Part shown: piece after piece, positions 8,084 through 17,747 of the stretch | Layout: each line of letters begins with the position of its first letter | Numbering within the stretch: position 1 is the stretch's first letter | Source of the DNA: Bacillota bacterium | GTDB taxonomy: Bacteria > Bacillota > TC1 | Direction: 5' to 3' | Length of the DNA stretch: 64,000 nucleotides | Assembly (NCBI GenBank): GCA_028683955.1 | Contig: JAQUGR010000001.1 | Span: 327,527 to 391,526 of the forward strand | Notes under the pieces: generated by a model | What the model saw: only the letters and a program-made list of their open reading frames with translations | What the model was told of the DNA's origin: nothing | Database searches by the model: none | Program-made: the position numbers and the translations under genes

Positions 8084-8999
8084 AACTGTTTTATTAGAAG
8101 AATCAGTTATTGCCTTAAAAATCAAGAAAAATGGTATTTATGTAGATTGTACCCTTGGTGGTGGAGGACATAGTGAATTAATTTTAAAAAAACTTGAGGA
8201 AAGTGGCAAATTAATTGCTATAGATCAAGATTCTTTTGCTATAGAAAAAAGTAAAGAAAGATTAAAGGAGTTTAATAACATTATTTTTGTTAAAGATAAT
8301 TTTTCTAATTTTAAAAATATATTAGATAATTTGAATATAGAATATGTTGACGGCGTTTTATTGGATTTGGGGGTTTCTTCCTTTCAATTTGATGATAGAG
8401 ATAGAGGATTTAGTTATTGGGATGAGGCAGTTCTTGATATGAGGATGGATCAAGACGCAAAAATTGATGCGAAATTTATTATTAATAATTATACTTTGAA
8501 AGAAATCACAAGAGTATTTACCGATTATGGTGAAGAAAAAAATGCATATAGATTTGCTAAAGCCATTATTAAAGCAAGAGAAGTAAAAGAAATTGTTACT
8601 AATAAAGATCTTATTGATATTTTAAAATTATCTTTAAGTGAGAAAGAAAAAAGAAAACAAGGGCACCCTGCTAGAAAAATTTTTCAAGCTTTAAGAATAG
8701 AAGTTAATCAAGAATTAAAAGTCTTGGAAGATGTTTTACCTTTGATAGTTGAAAAATTAAATCCAAAGGGAAGACTGGCTATTATCACTTTTCATTCTAT
8801 AGAAGATAGAATTGTAAAAAAATTTATTAAAAAAATGGAAAATCCTTGTGAATGTCCACCTGATTTTCCCATTTGTATATGTGGTAAAGTACCATTATTA
8901 AAAAGTATTGGTAAAAAACCTATTTTACCAAATGATGATGAAGTTGATATCAATTCACGAGCAAGGAGTAGCAAATTAAGAATTGCTGAAAAGATTTGA
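8073..8999 (+). CDS. rsmH: 16S rRNA (cytosine1402-N4)-methyltransferase
   Basis: Methylates N4 of C1402 in the ribosomal P site of 16S rRNA using S-adenosylmethionine. The 308-residue protein has the SAM-binding loop DCTLGGGGHSE near the N-terminus, the family signature GVLLDLGVSSFQFDDRDRGF, the insert domain, and the C-terminal HPARKIFQALRIEVN, ITFHSIEDRIVKKF and SRARSSKLRIAEK blocks. Length is normal. It overlaps mraZ and is followed at once by the small ftsL-like gene, the standard dcw order. Confidence 0.97.
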   Translation: MDHKTVLLEESVIALKIKKNGIYVDCTLGGGGHSELILKKLEESGKLIAIDQDSFAIEKSKERLKEFNNIIFVKDNFSNFKNILDNLNIEYVDGVLLDLGVSSFQFDDRDRGFSYWDEAVLDMRMDQDAKIDAKFIINNYTLKEITRVFTDYGEEKNAYRFAKAIIKAREVKEIVTNKDLIDILKLSLSEKEKRKQGHPARKIFQALRIEVNQELKVLEDVLPLIVEKLNPKGRLAIITFHSIEDRIVKKFIKKMENPCECPPDFPICICGKVPLLKSIGKKPILPNDDEVDINSRARSSKLRIAEKI

Positions 9000-9006
9000 G
9001 GGTATT

Positions 9007-9378
9007 ATGTCTAAATTTAAAGGAAATAATAGTATGAATTATATATTTATCTTGTTGATGGTTACAGTTTTAGTTTTAATAACCACCAGAGGTTTGGCTA
9101 CAAATTTAAATCAGAAAAATATTGTTTTAAATAAAGAAGTTAGTGAATTAGTTAGTACTAATCAATGGATAAAATATCAGATAAGCGATAAAATCTCTTT
9201 AGATAAAATTGCTGTCTATGCAAAGACAAAGTTACATATGACTGATATAACTAATAAAGATGTAAAATATTTATCAGTTGATTTAAATTACGTAAATGAA
9301 ATAAAACAATTGGAAATTAAAGAAAACTGGTTAGAAAAATTACAAAACCATGTAAGGGATATTTTTGATGGACAATAA
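9007..9378 (+). CDS. ftsL: FtsL/DivIC-like septum formation protein
   Basis: A small bitopic membrane protein: short cytosolic N-terminus, one membrane helix at about residues 12-31 (IFILLMVTVLVLITT) and an extracytoplasmic coiled-coil region with the FtsL-like segment ISLDKIAVYAKTKLHMT. FtsL links the divisome with the septal synthase FtsW-PBP. Sequence identity in this family is low, so the call rests on size, topology and its place between rsmH and the PBP gene. ATG 9007 is favoured, with GAGGG just upstream; an earlier start at 8983 would lie deep inside rsmH. It overlaps the PBP gene by 11 bases. Confidence 0.8.
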   Translation: MSKFKGNNSMNYIFILLMVTVLVLITTRGLATNLNQKNIVLNKEVSELVSTNQWIKYQISDKISLDKIAVYAKTKLHMTDITNKDVKYLSVDLNYVNEIKQLEIKENWLEKLQNHVRDIFDGQ

Positions 9379-11524
9379 ATTAATTAAAAAGAAGGATCTT
9401 AAAAATAAATTAAAAAAAAGACCAATAGGAAAAGTTGAAAATAAAAGAATTAAATTGTTTCTTGGTATTACAGGTTTCATTTTTTTAGTGGTGATTTTGC
9501 GTCTTTTTCAAATTCAAGTAGTTCTTGGAAATGCACTCAGGGAAGAAAGTTATTCCATGAGAAAGGATGAATCTGAAATAACAGCAGAACGAGGTAGTAT
9601 ATTGGATACGAATGGCATAGAATTAGCCGTTGATGCATCAGTATATTCTCTGTGGATGGATCCTAGTTATTTGAGACAGAATTTATCTAACAAAGAAATA
9701 AATAAAGAATCAGCAGCTGATTTAATTGGTCAAGCCATAGACTTACAAACAGATTTTGTATTAAGAAAAATTGAATTAAATAGTGGTTTTATTTGGTTGA
9801 AAAAAGAAGTTTCTTTTGAAGAGGTTGAAAAAATAAAGAATTTAGAAATAACTGGACTATATTTCCAAGAAGAAGGTTCAAGATATTATCCTGATCATGC
9901 AGTCGGAGGTAATCTATTGGGTTTTGTAAATAAAACTGGGGATGGAGTAACTGGCTTAGAAGCAACTTATAATGATATACTACAAGGTCAAAATGGGCTT
10001 GTAAAAGGCGAAAAAGATGGACAGAATAATTATATAGCCGATACACTTAAAACGATTAAAGAAGCAGTACCTGGAAATACAATTGTTTTAACTATAGATC
10101 AAAAAGCCCAATATATTGCTGAAAGAGAAATCGCCAATATAGAAAAAGATTTAAATCCTGTTTCAGCTTCAATTATGGTAATGGAAACAAAAACTGGAGC
10201 TATTGTAGCCTCTGCTAATACGAATAATTATGATTCAAATGAATATAGAAACTTAGATATAAATCTGTATAGAACTTTAGAATATCAAAATATTTATGAA
10301 CCTGGTTCAACTATGAAGATAATTACGGCAGCAGCAGCTATAAATGAAGGTGTAGTAAATGAAAATTCTGTTTTCTATGATAATACAGGTACTCGAACAA
10401 TAGGTACTAATACAATAAAATGTTGGGTTTATCCAAGTCATCATGGAAAAGAAACCTTAACTCAAGCAGTAGCAAATTCTTGTAATCCTGTTTTAGTAGA
10501 TGTTTCATTGCTTTTGAAGAAGAAAAACCCTGATTTATGGGTTGATTATCTAGAAAAATTTGGATTTGGAAGTAAAACAGAAATTAAATTTACAGGTGAA
10601 GCCAAAGGAATTTTACCAGCTGGTACTGGTGATATTTATTATGCAACTTCTGCAATTGGGCAAGGTATTGCTGTAACTTCTATTCAAATGATATCTGCTA
10701 TCTCTGCAGTAGCAAATGATGGACAAAAGATGAAACCATATTTAGTAAAAGAAATTATAGACCAAGATGGTAATATTATTGAATCCTTCGAACCAACTAT
10801 TGAAAGTCAAGTTGTTTCCAAGGATGCAGCAGAAGCAGTACAAAGAATGATGAAAGCGGTAGTAGAAACTGGTACAGGAAAGAAATTTAAACTAAGTAAT
10901 AATATTGAATCTATGGGTAAAACCGGTACAGCTCAAAAAGTAAATGCCTTAGGACAATATTCTGCTAATGATTATGTATTGTCATATGTAGGCATAGCAC
11001 CTTATAATAATCCTAAGTATACTGTCTTTGTGATAATAGATGAACCAGAAACAGGTGGCTCATCAAGTAGTACTGTTGCTCCATATTATAAAGCAGTAAT
11101 GGAGGATATTTTGGCGCTATATAGTGTAAGTGATAGCGAAATCTCTACGCTTGGTTATAATAAAATTATCATGCCAGATTTTACTGGGCTTACAATAACT
11201 GAAGCTGAAAATTTAGCTGAAAATATAGGGGTAAAATTAGAAATCAATGGAACTGGTTATATAACAAACCAGTCTATAAGTAAAAATAAATTAATTAATA
11301 AAGATAGTAAAGTTGTAATTACGGCTAAAGAAATTAAATTAAATGAAAACCAAACTATTATACCTGCCTTAATTGGATTAAGATTACCAGATGCTATAAA
11401 AATAGCTGAAAATGCCAACCTTAAAATAAACTTTAAAGGATCAGGTATAATAACAGAACAAAGTATAAGTCCTGGTTCAATTGCTTTAAAAGAATCAATA
11501 ATAAATGTTAAATTGGGGGATTAA
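9368..11524 (+). CDS. Septal penicillin-binding protein with two PASTA domains (FtsI/SpoVD type)
   Basis: Class B transpeptidase that cross-links septal peptidoglycan. 718 residues: N-terminal membrane anchor at about 29-50, dimerisation domain, then the transpeptidase with all three active-site motifs, STMK (nucleophile S314, K317), SCN (S371-N373) and KTG (K518-G520). Two PASTA repeats follow (about 597-655 and 660-718; IIMPDFTGLTITEAENLA and IIPALIGLRLPDAIKIA), as in SpoVD and PBP2x/2b-like enzymes. It is the only PBP gene in the cluster. It lies between ftsL and murE, so the division role is more likely than a sporulation role. ATG 9368 is chosen over an adjoining TTG. Confidence 0.94.
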   Translation: MDNKLIKKKDLKNKLKKRPIGKVENKRIKLFLGITGFIFLVVILRLFQIQVVLGNALREESYSMRKDESEITAERGSILDTNGIELAVDASVYSLWMDPSYLRQNLSNKEINKESAADLIGQAIDLQTDFVLRKIELNSGFIWLKKEVSFEEVEKIKNLEITGLYFQEEGSRYYPDHAVGGNLLGFVNKTGDGVTGLEATYNDILQGQNGLVKGEKDGQNNYIADTLKTIKEAVPGNTIVLTIDQKAQYIAEREIANIEKDLNPVSASIMVMETKTGAIVASANTNNYDSNEYRNLDINLYRTLEYQNIYEPGSTMKIITAAAAINEGVVNENSVFYDNTGTRTIGTNTIKCWVYPSHHGKETLTQAVANSCNPVLVDVSLLLKKKNPDLWVDYLEKFGFGSKTEIKFTGEAKGILPAGTGDIYYATSAIGQGIAVTSIQMISAISAVANDGQKMKPYLVKEIIDQDGNIIESFEPTIESQVVSKDAAEAVQRMMKAVVETGTGKKFKLSNNIESMGKTGTAQKVNALGQYSANDYVLSYVGIAPYNNPKYTVFVIIDEPETGGSSSSTVAPYYKAVMEDILALYSVSDSEISTLGYNKIIMPDFTGLTITEAENLAENIGVKLEINGTGYITNQSISKNKLINKDSKVVITAKEIKLNENQTIIPALIGLRLPDAIKIAENANLKINFKGSGIITEQSISPGSIALKESIINVKLGD

Positions 11525-11525
11525 T

Positions 11526-12983
11526 ATGAATTTAGAAATATTATTAAAAAATATAGAATATGAAATTTTATTAGGCAGTGATAAATTAAATATTAGTTCC
11601 GTTGAATACGATTCGAGAAAAATATCGAATGGCAGTCTTTTTGTTGCAATTAAAGGCTATGACACAGATGGACATATTTATATTAAAAAGGCTATAGAAG
11701 CTGGAGCTTCAGCAATAGTACTTGAGGATGACTCTTATGTATTAGGGATTGAAAATATAACTATAATAAAAGTAAGAAATAGTCGAAAAATTTTAGGCGA
11801 AATTAGCTCAAATTTTTTTGGCAATCCTGGTGAAAAAATAAATATTATTGGAGTAACTGGTACAAATGGTAAAACTTCAATAACATATTTTTTGAAAAAC
11901 ATTTTTAAAAAAGCAGGTTATAAAGTTGGTATTATTGGTACAATTGAAAATCAAATAAATGATAAAGTATATGAATCATCGGTTACAACACCAGAATCGA
12001 GAGACGTCCAAGAATTATTATTTAATATGGTCGAAAAAGGTTGTGAGTATTGTGTAATGGAAACATCAAGTCATGCCTTGTTTCTTGATAGAGTAGCAGC
12101 AGTTCCATTTAAAGCCGCAATATTTACAAATTTAACACAAGATCATTTAGATTTTCATAAAGATTTAACAGATTATTTAAATGCTAAAAAAATATTATTT
12201 ACTTATATTAAAGCTGATGGCAATACAATATTAAATGCTGATGATACAGCCACAGACGAAATAACTAAAATAGCAGGTGGGAAAATTTCCACTTATTCAA
12301 TTCATAATAATGGAGATTATAAAGCAAAAGATATTAAGATGGATATTTATGGTACAAGTTTTACTCTGATGTATAATAATCAAGAAATTTTCATACAATT
12401 AAAGATGATAGGTGAGTTTAGCATATATAATTCCTTGGCAGCTATTGCTGTAGCTCATGAGTTAGGCATAAGTTTTGAAAAAATAGCAGAAGGTTTGAAA
12501 AAAGTAAGTGTTAATGGTCGTTTTCAACTAATAGAAAGCAAAAATGAATTCGCTGTTGTAGTTGATTATGCTCATACACCTGATGGACTATTAAATGTTT
12601 TAAAAACAGCAAAAAAAATAACACTTGGTAAAGTGATATGTGTATTTGGTTGTGGTGGGGATAGGGACACTAAAAAAAGACCGATTATGGGGAAAGTTGC
12701 AGGAGAATTAAGCGATTTTTGCATAATCACTTCTGATAATCCTAGAACAGAAGATCCAGAGAAAATAATCGACATGGTTGAAATAGGTGTTAAAGAAGCT
12801 GAAGCTACATACACTAAAATTACAAATAGAAAAGATGCTATCAAATATGCAATAAAAATAGCAAAAAAAGGTGATATAATTATTATTGCTGGTAAAGGAC
12901 ATGAGGATTATCAAATAATTGGCAAAACTAAATACCCTTTTAGTGATTATGATATAGCAAAAAATATATTGGATGGCAGGTAA
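11526..12983 (+). CDS. murE: UDP-MurNAc-L-Ala-D-Glu ligase MurE (probably meso-DAP adding)
   Basis: Adds the third amino acid of the peptidoglycan stem peptide, using ATP. 485 residues with the Mur ligase P-loop VTGTNGKTS, the ETSSHAL motif, DHLDFH, and the C-terminal signature DNPRTEDP (D404-R407). DNPR is the hallmark of enzymes that add meso-diaminopimelate, while lysine-adding enzymes differ there, so a meso-DAP wall is inferred. ATG 11526 is chosen because GGGGGATT stands 5 bases before it; the frame could open at 11505 inside the PBP gene. The end overlaps the murF frame. Confidence 0.95.
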   Translation: MNLEILLKNIEYEILLGSDKLNISSVEYDSRKISNGSLFVAIKGYDTDGHIYIKKAIEAGASAIVLEDDSYVLGIENITIIKVRNSRKILGEISSNFFGNPGEKINIIGVTGTNGKTSITYFLKNIFKKAGYKVGIIGTIENQINDKVYESSVTTPESRDVQELLFNMVEKGCEYCVMETSSHALFLDRVAAVPFKAAIFTNLTQDHLDFHKDLTDYLNAKKILFTYIKADGNTILNADDTATDEITKIAGGKISTYSIHNNGDYKAKDIKMDIYGTSFTLMYNNQEIFIQLKMIGEFSIYNSLAAIAVAHELGISFEKIAEGLKKVSVNGRFQLIESKNEFAVVVDYAHTPDGLLNVLKTAKKITLGKVICVFGCGGDRDTKKRPIMGKVAGELSDFCIITSDNPRTEDPEKIIDMVEIGVKEAEATYTKITNRKDAIKYAIKIAKKGDIIIIAGKGHEDYQIIGKTKYPFSDYDIAKNILDGR

Positions 12984-12990
12984 TGATATT

Positions 12991-14367
12991 ATGATATGCA
13001 GTTTATATGATTTGAAGAAAATCTTTAATATTAAAAGTAATGAAAATGAAAAAAAAATTTACATAGAAAAAATATCAACTGATAGTAGGTCACTGGAAAA
13101 AAACAGTGTTTTTTTAGCAATTAAAGGTGAGAACTTTGATGGACATGATTTTGTGAAAAAAGCTATAGATTTCAATTCTATTGCTATCATTGTATCAGAG
13201 GATTTTAACGATAATAAATATAATTACCCTAATTTTATAAAAGTTAAAGATACTATAAAAGCCTATGGAGAGATAGCAAAATACTATAGAAATATAAATA
13301 GTTTTAAAGTAGTTGCCATAACAGGCTCAAGTGGGAAAACCACAACAAAGGATATGGTTGCTAGTGTTTTGGAAAAAAAATATAAAGTTGAAAAAACAAA
13401 CAAAAATTATAATAACGAAATTGGATTACCCTATACCATTTTGAATGCTAATATTAATACTGAAGTATTAGTATTAGAAATGGGTATGAGAGCATTAGGT
13501 GAAATTGAATACCTAACAAAAATTGCTTCTCCTGATATTGGTATAATAACTAATATAGGTATTGCTCATATTGGTGAATTAGGTAGCCAACAAAATATAT
13601 TGCAAGCGAAAGGCGAATTACTAGAGTCTTTACCAAAAGATTCTATTGCTATCATAAGTGGAGAAGATGGTTTTACTAATGAATTAAAAAAGAAATTTAC
13701 TGGTGATATAAGAGTGGTAGGTTTTAATGAAAATGCAACTCTAAAAGCTATAAATATTATTGAATATAAATATAGTACAAAACTTGATATTATTAGTGAT
13801 TCAATTATAACTAATGTAGAAATGAATTTTAAAGGTAAGCATTTAATATTGGATGCCCTAATTGCTATAGAAACAGGTAATTTATTAAATATTTGTATAG
13901 AAGATTCTATTCATGCACTCAATAATTTAGAAGTTACATCTGGAAGATTAGAATTAATAAAAAAAAATGATTATTTAATAATAAATGATACATATAATGC
14001 AAATCCAGATTCTATGAAAAAGTCTATAGATGTACTAATTTCTTATGATGGCAATAAAATTGCTGTTCTAGGTGATATGAAAGAATTAGGGGATAATGAA
14101 ATAGAATATCATAAAGAAATTGGAAGATTTTTAGCTGAAAAAGAACTTAAAGCATTAATTACCGTTGGTGATTTAGGGAAATTTATTGGAGATAGTTTGT
14201 TAGAAAAAAATAAATCTTCAAAAAAAATATTTTCATTTATGGATAATCAAGCAGCAGCTAAAAAACTTAGTGAAATTATTGCGAAGGATGATGTTATATT
14301 ATTCAAAGGTTCAAGAGCAATGAGAATGGAAGAGATTATAAAATTATTAGAGGAAGAAGTGGTATAA
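12991..14367 (+). CDS. murF: UDP-MurNAc-tripeptide-D-Ala-D-Ala ligase MurF
   Basis: Adds the D-alanyl-D-alanine dipeptide to complete the UDP-muramyl pentapeptide. 458 residues with the ATP loop TGSSGKTTTKDM, KNYNNEIGLP, LEMGMRALGEIEYL, and the C-terminal INDTYNANPDSMKKSI and LGDMKELG motifs, all typical of MurF. I favour ATG 12991 (MICSLYDLKKIF) over ATG 12973, because the former aligns with the usual N-terminus and lies 10 bases after AGG. It ends with the base just before the mraY start. Confidence 0.95.
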   Translation: MICSLYDLKKIFNIKSNENEKKIYIEKISTDSRSLEKNSVFLAIKGENFDGHDFVKKAIDFNSIAIIVSEDFNDNKYNYPNFIKVKDTIKAYGEIAKYYRNINSFKVVAITGSSGKTTTKDMVASVLEKKYKVEKTNKNYNNEIGLPYTILNANINTEVLVLEMGMRALGEIEYLTKIASPDIGIITNIGIAHIGELGSQQNILQAKGELLESLPKDSIAIISGEDGFTNELKKKFTGDIRVVGFNENATLKAINIIEYKYSTKLDIISDSIITNVEMNFKGKHLILDALIAIETGNLLNICIEDSIHALNNLEVTSGRLELIKKNDYLIINDTYNANPDSMKKSIDVLISYDGNKIAVLGDMKELGDNEIEYHKEIGRFLAEKELKALITVGDLGKFIGDSLLEKNKSSKKIFSFMDNQAAAKKLSEIIAKDDVILFKGSRAMRMEEIIKLLEEEVV

Positions 14368-15312
14368 ATGTTTATTTTACAATGGATTATAATTTTAATT
14401 ATTACATTGATTGCTGGTCAATTTATAACAAATAAATTAAAAAAATATAACCTTGAACAAACTATTAGAGATGACGGTCCTCAAACACATCTGAAAAAAC
14501 AAGGAACTCCAAGCATGGGTGGTTTAATATTTTTAATACCAATAATAATCGCTAGTTTCATTTATTTACCTCATTCTATTATTCCCTTATTAGCATTAAT
14601 AGGTTATGGCAGTATAGGTATATATGATGATTTAGATAAAAGAGTTATAAAAAAAAGTGGTGGTATATCTATTAAGAAAAAATTATTATTAGAAATTATG
14701 ATTGGTTTGTTAGTTGGTATTTTGGCAGTAGTTTATCAAAAAAATACAAATATTGGTTTTACTGAGCACTTATTTATTAATGTTAATTGGATTATTTATG
14801 TTTTATTTATTGCTTTTTTTATAATCGCTGTTACAAATGGCACAAATCTAACTGATGGACTAGATGGACTAGCAACTTTAACCACTATACCTATTTTTAT
14901 ATTTTTTGTTGGTATAAGTTTGTTACAAGGTAATAATGCATTAGCACAATTTAATGCTTTAGTAATTGCTGCTTTATTAGGATTTTTAGTTTTTAATAAA
15001 CATCCTGCAAGAATATTTATGGGCGATACAGGATCATTAGCACTAGGGGCTCTAGTAGCAGGAATGTCAATATTATTAAATGTAGAGTTTTTATTATTGA
15101 TTTTTGGTTTTATATATTTAGTGGAAAGTGTATCTGTATTACTACAAGTGGCATATTTTAAAAATACTTATGGAAAAAGGTTATTTAAAATGGCACCAAT
15201 ACATCATCATTTCGAACTTTCAGGTTGGGGCGAAAGTAAGGTGGTTATTCTTTTTACAATTATTGCTTTTTTAACTTCAGCATTATCTTATATTATATAT
15301 ACAGTATTGTAG
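14368..15312 (+). CDS. mraY: Phospho-MurNAc-pentapeptide transferase MraY
   Basis: Integral membrane enzyme that moves phospho-MurNAc-pentapeptide onto undecaprenyl phosphate to make lipid I. 314 residues with about ten membrane helices. Diagnostic stretches are KKQGTPSMGGLIF, IGIYDDLDK, the catalytic Asp-rich NGTNLTDGLDGLAT, and ARIFMGDTGSLALG with MAPIHHHFELSGWGESKVV near the end. The length is normal. It begins directly at the end of murF and is followed 7 bases later by murD. Confidence 0.97.
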   Translation: MFILQWIIILIITLIAGQFITNKLKKYNLEQTIRDDGPQTHLKKQGTPSMGGLIFLIPIIIASFIYLPHSIIPLLALIGYGSIGIYDDLDKRVIKKSGGISIKKKLLLEIMIGLLVGILAVVYQKNTNIGFTEHLFINVNWIIYVLFIAFFIIAVTNGTNLTDGLDGLATLTTIPIFIFFVGISLLQGNNALAQFNALVIAALLGFLVFNKHPARIFMGDTGSLALGALVAGMSILLNVEFLLLIFGFIYLVESVSVLLQVAYFKNTYGKRLFKMAPIHHHFELSGWGESKVVILFTIIAFLTSALSYIIYTVL

Positions 15313-15319
15313 GTGAATT

Positions 15320-16606
15320 ATGAATTATAAAGGATTGAATATTTTAGTATTAGGTAAAGGGAAAACTGGAACAAGTACATATAATTTTCTGATTAAACAA
15401 GCTGCATTAGCGAAATTAGTTGATGAAGTCGATGATGGTCCATTTTTAGATATTAATCCTAAGGAATATGATTTAATTGTCCAATCTCCAGGCGTTTCAA
15501 GACAACATCCTTTCTTAAAAAAATGCGATCAACTAGGGGTTAAGGTTACTAATGAAATAGAATTGGCTTATGAATTTGTTGAAAAACCTATAATAGGAGT
15601 TACTGGAACTAATGGTAAAACAACTATTGTAAATATAATAGATCATATATTTAAAGTTTGTAATATTAAAAGTGCTTTAGTTGGCAATGTTGGAAAACCA
15701 TTTATTGAATCAGCTTTAGAAAAACAAGATGTTTTTGTGTTAGAATTATCAAGTTATCAATTAGAAACAATCAGTAATTTTAAACCTAAAATTGCCATTA
15801 TTTCTAATTTGACACCTGATCATCTTGAAAGACATAAAACAATGGAAAATTATTTAAAAATAAAATCTCGAATATATAAAAATATGGATGAGAATAATTT
15901 TCTGATATTAAATTATGATGATATGAAATTAAGAAATTTAAATAATAACAATATTCCAACATACTTTTACAGTTTGAAGAATAAGGTCAAGGGTATTTAC
16001 TTAGAAGATAATAAAATAATATTAAATATAGATGGACCAAAGGAATTATTTGAAATTAAAGAATTAAAAATTATAGGTAAACATAATATTGAGAATACTA
16101 TGGCAGGAACCTTAGCAGCAATATTATATGGGTGTTCCCTGGAGTGCACAGTAAAAGGGGCTAAAGAATTTACTGGTGTTGAACATAGATTAGAATTTGT
16201 AAGTGAAATTAATGGAGTGAAATACTATAATGACTCTAAAGCAACTAATCCAGAAGCGGCTATGATTGGAATTAAAGCTTTTGAAGGTGAAAATATATTT
16301 GTAATTCTTGGTGGTAGTGAGAAAGAAGTTAGTTATAAAGCATTAGGTAAAACAATTGTTGATAATAATGCATTTGCTATTTTGCAAGGGAATACTAGTG
16401 ATGAAATTGGGAAAGAATTAGACTCTTTTAAATACAAACGTTATATTAAGTTTTCTAATTTAAAAGAAGCAGTTGATTATGCTTATTTAGTAGCTGAAAA
16501 TAGAGATATTGTTTTATTATCTCCTGCATGTGCAAGTTTTGATCAATTTGAAAATTTTGAAAAAAGAGGGGAAATATTCAAAAAATATGTTAAGCAAAAA
16601 AAATAA
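15320..16606 (+). CDS. murD: UDP-MurNAc-L-Ala:D-glutamate ligase MurD
   Basis: Adds D-glutamate to UDP-MurNAc-L-alanine in the cytosol. 428 residues, slightly short of the usual 450. Visible are the N-terminal nucleotide-sugar loop LVLGKGKTGTS, the ATP loop GVTGTNGKTT, ELSSYQLETI, NLTPDHLERH, HRLEFV and the C-terminal YNDSKATNPEAAMIGI and LSPACASFDQFENFEKRG, which are clear MurD marks. It overlaps ftsW by 20 bases. Confidence 0.96.
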   Translation: MNYKGLNILVLGKGKTGTSTYNFLIKQAALAKLVDEVDDGPFLDINPKEYDLIVQSPGVSRQHPFLKKCDQLGVKVTNEIELAYEFVEKPIIGVTGTNGKTTIVNIIDHIFKVCNIKSALVGNVGKPFIESALEKQDVFVLELSSYQLETISNFKPKIAIISNLTPDHLERHKTMENYLKIKSRIYKNMDENNFLILNYDDMKLRNLNNNNIPTYFYSLKNKVKGIYLEDNKIILNIDGPKELFEIKELKIIGKHNIENTMAGTLAAILYGCSLECTVKGAKEFTGVEHRLEFVSEINGVKYYNDSKATNPEAAMIGIKAFEGENIFVILGGSEKEVSYKALGKTIVDNNAFAILQGNTSDEIGKELDSFKYKRYIKFSNLKEAVDYAYLVAENRDIVLLSPACASFDQFENFEKRGEIFKKYVKQKK

Positions 16607-17747
16607 AAAAAAAGAACTGAATATTAACCCTACAAAAACTTCAGTAAAAAGCAAAGTCGGAGTATCCATGCCATATAATTTGAGGTTAATAATAGTAGTT
16701 GGCATTTTATTGGTTATCGGTGCATACATGGTGTTTAGTGCATCTTATGTTGGTGTAGATAACAGTCCTCCTTGGTATTATCTGATTAGACATATAATTT
16801 TTATGTTTATTGGAATTTTTATGGGCTTAATATTTTTTAATTTTGGCAGAATTAAAAAAAAGGGGCCTTTTATTTATGGATTTATGGTTGTATCTTTACT
16901 TTTATTAGGCCTAGCATATCTATTTGGTAATACAGGTGGTGGGTCTAGAAGATGGATAAGTGTTGGTTTTATCAATATTCAACCATCAGAATTAATTAAA
17001 CCTGCTTTAATTTTATTAATAGCCCATTTACTTACTAGAAGTAAAAAACCTCAAATTTGGTTATCTTTAATATCAGCATTTATAATATTTGCTTTAGTTG
17101 CAGTAGAAAATTTTAGTTCTGCATTAATAATTATTTTACCAGTATTTGTTATGTTGATAGTAAATGGTTTGAAAAAAAAGCATTATTTTGCAGTCTTGAG
17201 TATAGCAGCAGTAGGTATTCCATATTTTATATTTACTAAAACATACCGTTTAATTCGATTATTAAATTTTTCACATGTCTGGTTAAATCCTTTATCAGCA
17301 GATTATCAAGCAAAACAAAGTTTATATGCTTTAGCTGATGGCAGTATAGTTGGAGTTGGTATAACCAATAGTAAACAAAAATTTTTTTTGTTACCAGAAC
17401 ATCATACTGATTTTATTTTTGCAATTGTTGGAGAAGAATTAGGATTTGTAGGAGCAGTAGCTTTGATATTGTTATTATTCGTATTAAGTTTTATAATAAT
17501 ACAGATAGCATTAGAAACAGAAAATAGATTTGGTAAATTAGCAATACTAGGTTTTGGAGCATTATTTATATTTCAAACACTCTTGAATCTATCTGTAGTT
17601 GTTGCTTTAGTTCCAGTTACAGGTGTAACGTTGCCATTTATAAGTTATGGTGGATCATCTCTAATTTCATTTTTAATGATTATCGGCTTCATTCTTGGGG
17701 CATCAATGCCTAGAAAGAGGAAAATAAATGAAAATAAAAAGTCCTAA
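16587..17747 (+). CDS. ftsW: Septal peptidoglycan glycosyltransferase FtsW (SEDS family)
   Basis: SEDS-family polymerase that extends glycan strands from lipid II at the septum with its partner PBP. 386 residues with about ten membrane helices after a basic N-terminal tail of some 30 residues. Family stretches seen: GGGSRRWI followed by IQPSELIKPALILL, the loop LPEHHTDFIFAIVGEELGF, and LPFISYGGSSLISF. ATG 16587 lies inside the end of murD, behind AGAGGGG. The position between murD and murG supports FtsW rather than RodA. Confidence 0.93.
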   Translation: MLSKKNKKKELNINPTKTSVKSKVGVSMPYNLRLIIVVGILLVIGAYMVFSASYVGVDNSPPWYYLIRHIIFMFIGIFMGLIFFNFGRIKKKGPFIYGFMVVSLLLLGLAYLFGNTGGGSRRWISVGFINIQPSELIKPALILLIAHLLTRSKKPQIWLSLISAFIIFALVAVENFSSALIIILPVFVMLIVNGLKKKHYFAVLSIAAVGIPYFIFTKTYRLIRLLNFSHVWLNPLSADYQAKQSLYALADGSIVGVGITNSKQKFFLLPEHHTDFIFAIVGEELGFVGAVALILLLFVLSFIIIQIALETENRFGKLAILGFGALFIFQTLLNLSVVVALVPVTGVTLPFISYGGSSLISFLMIIGFILGASMPRKRKINENKKS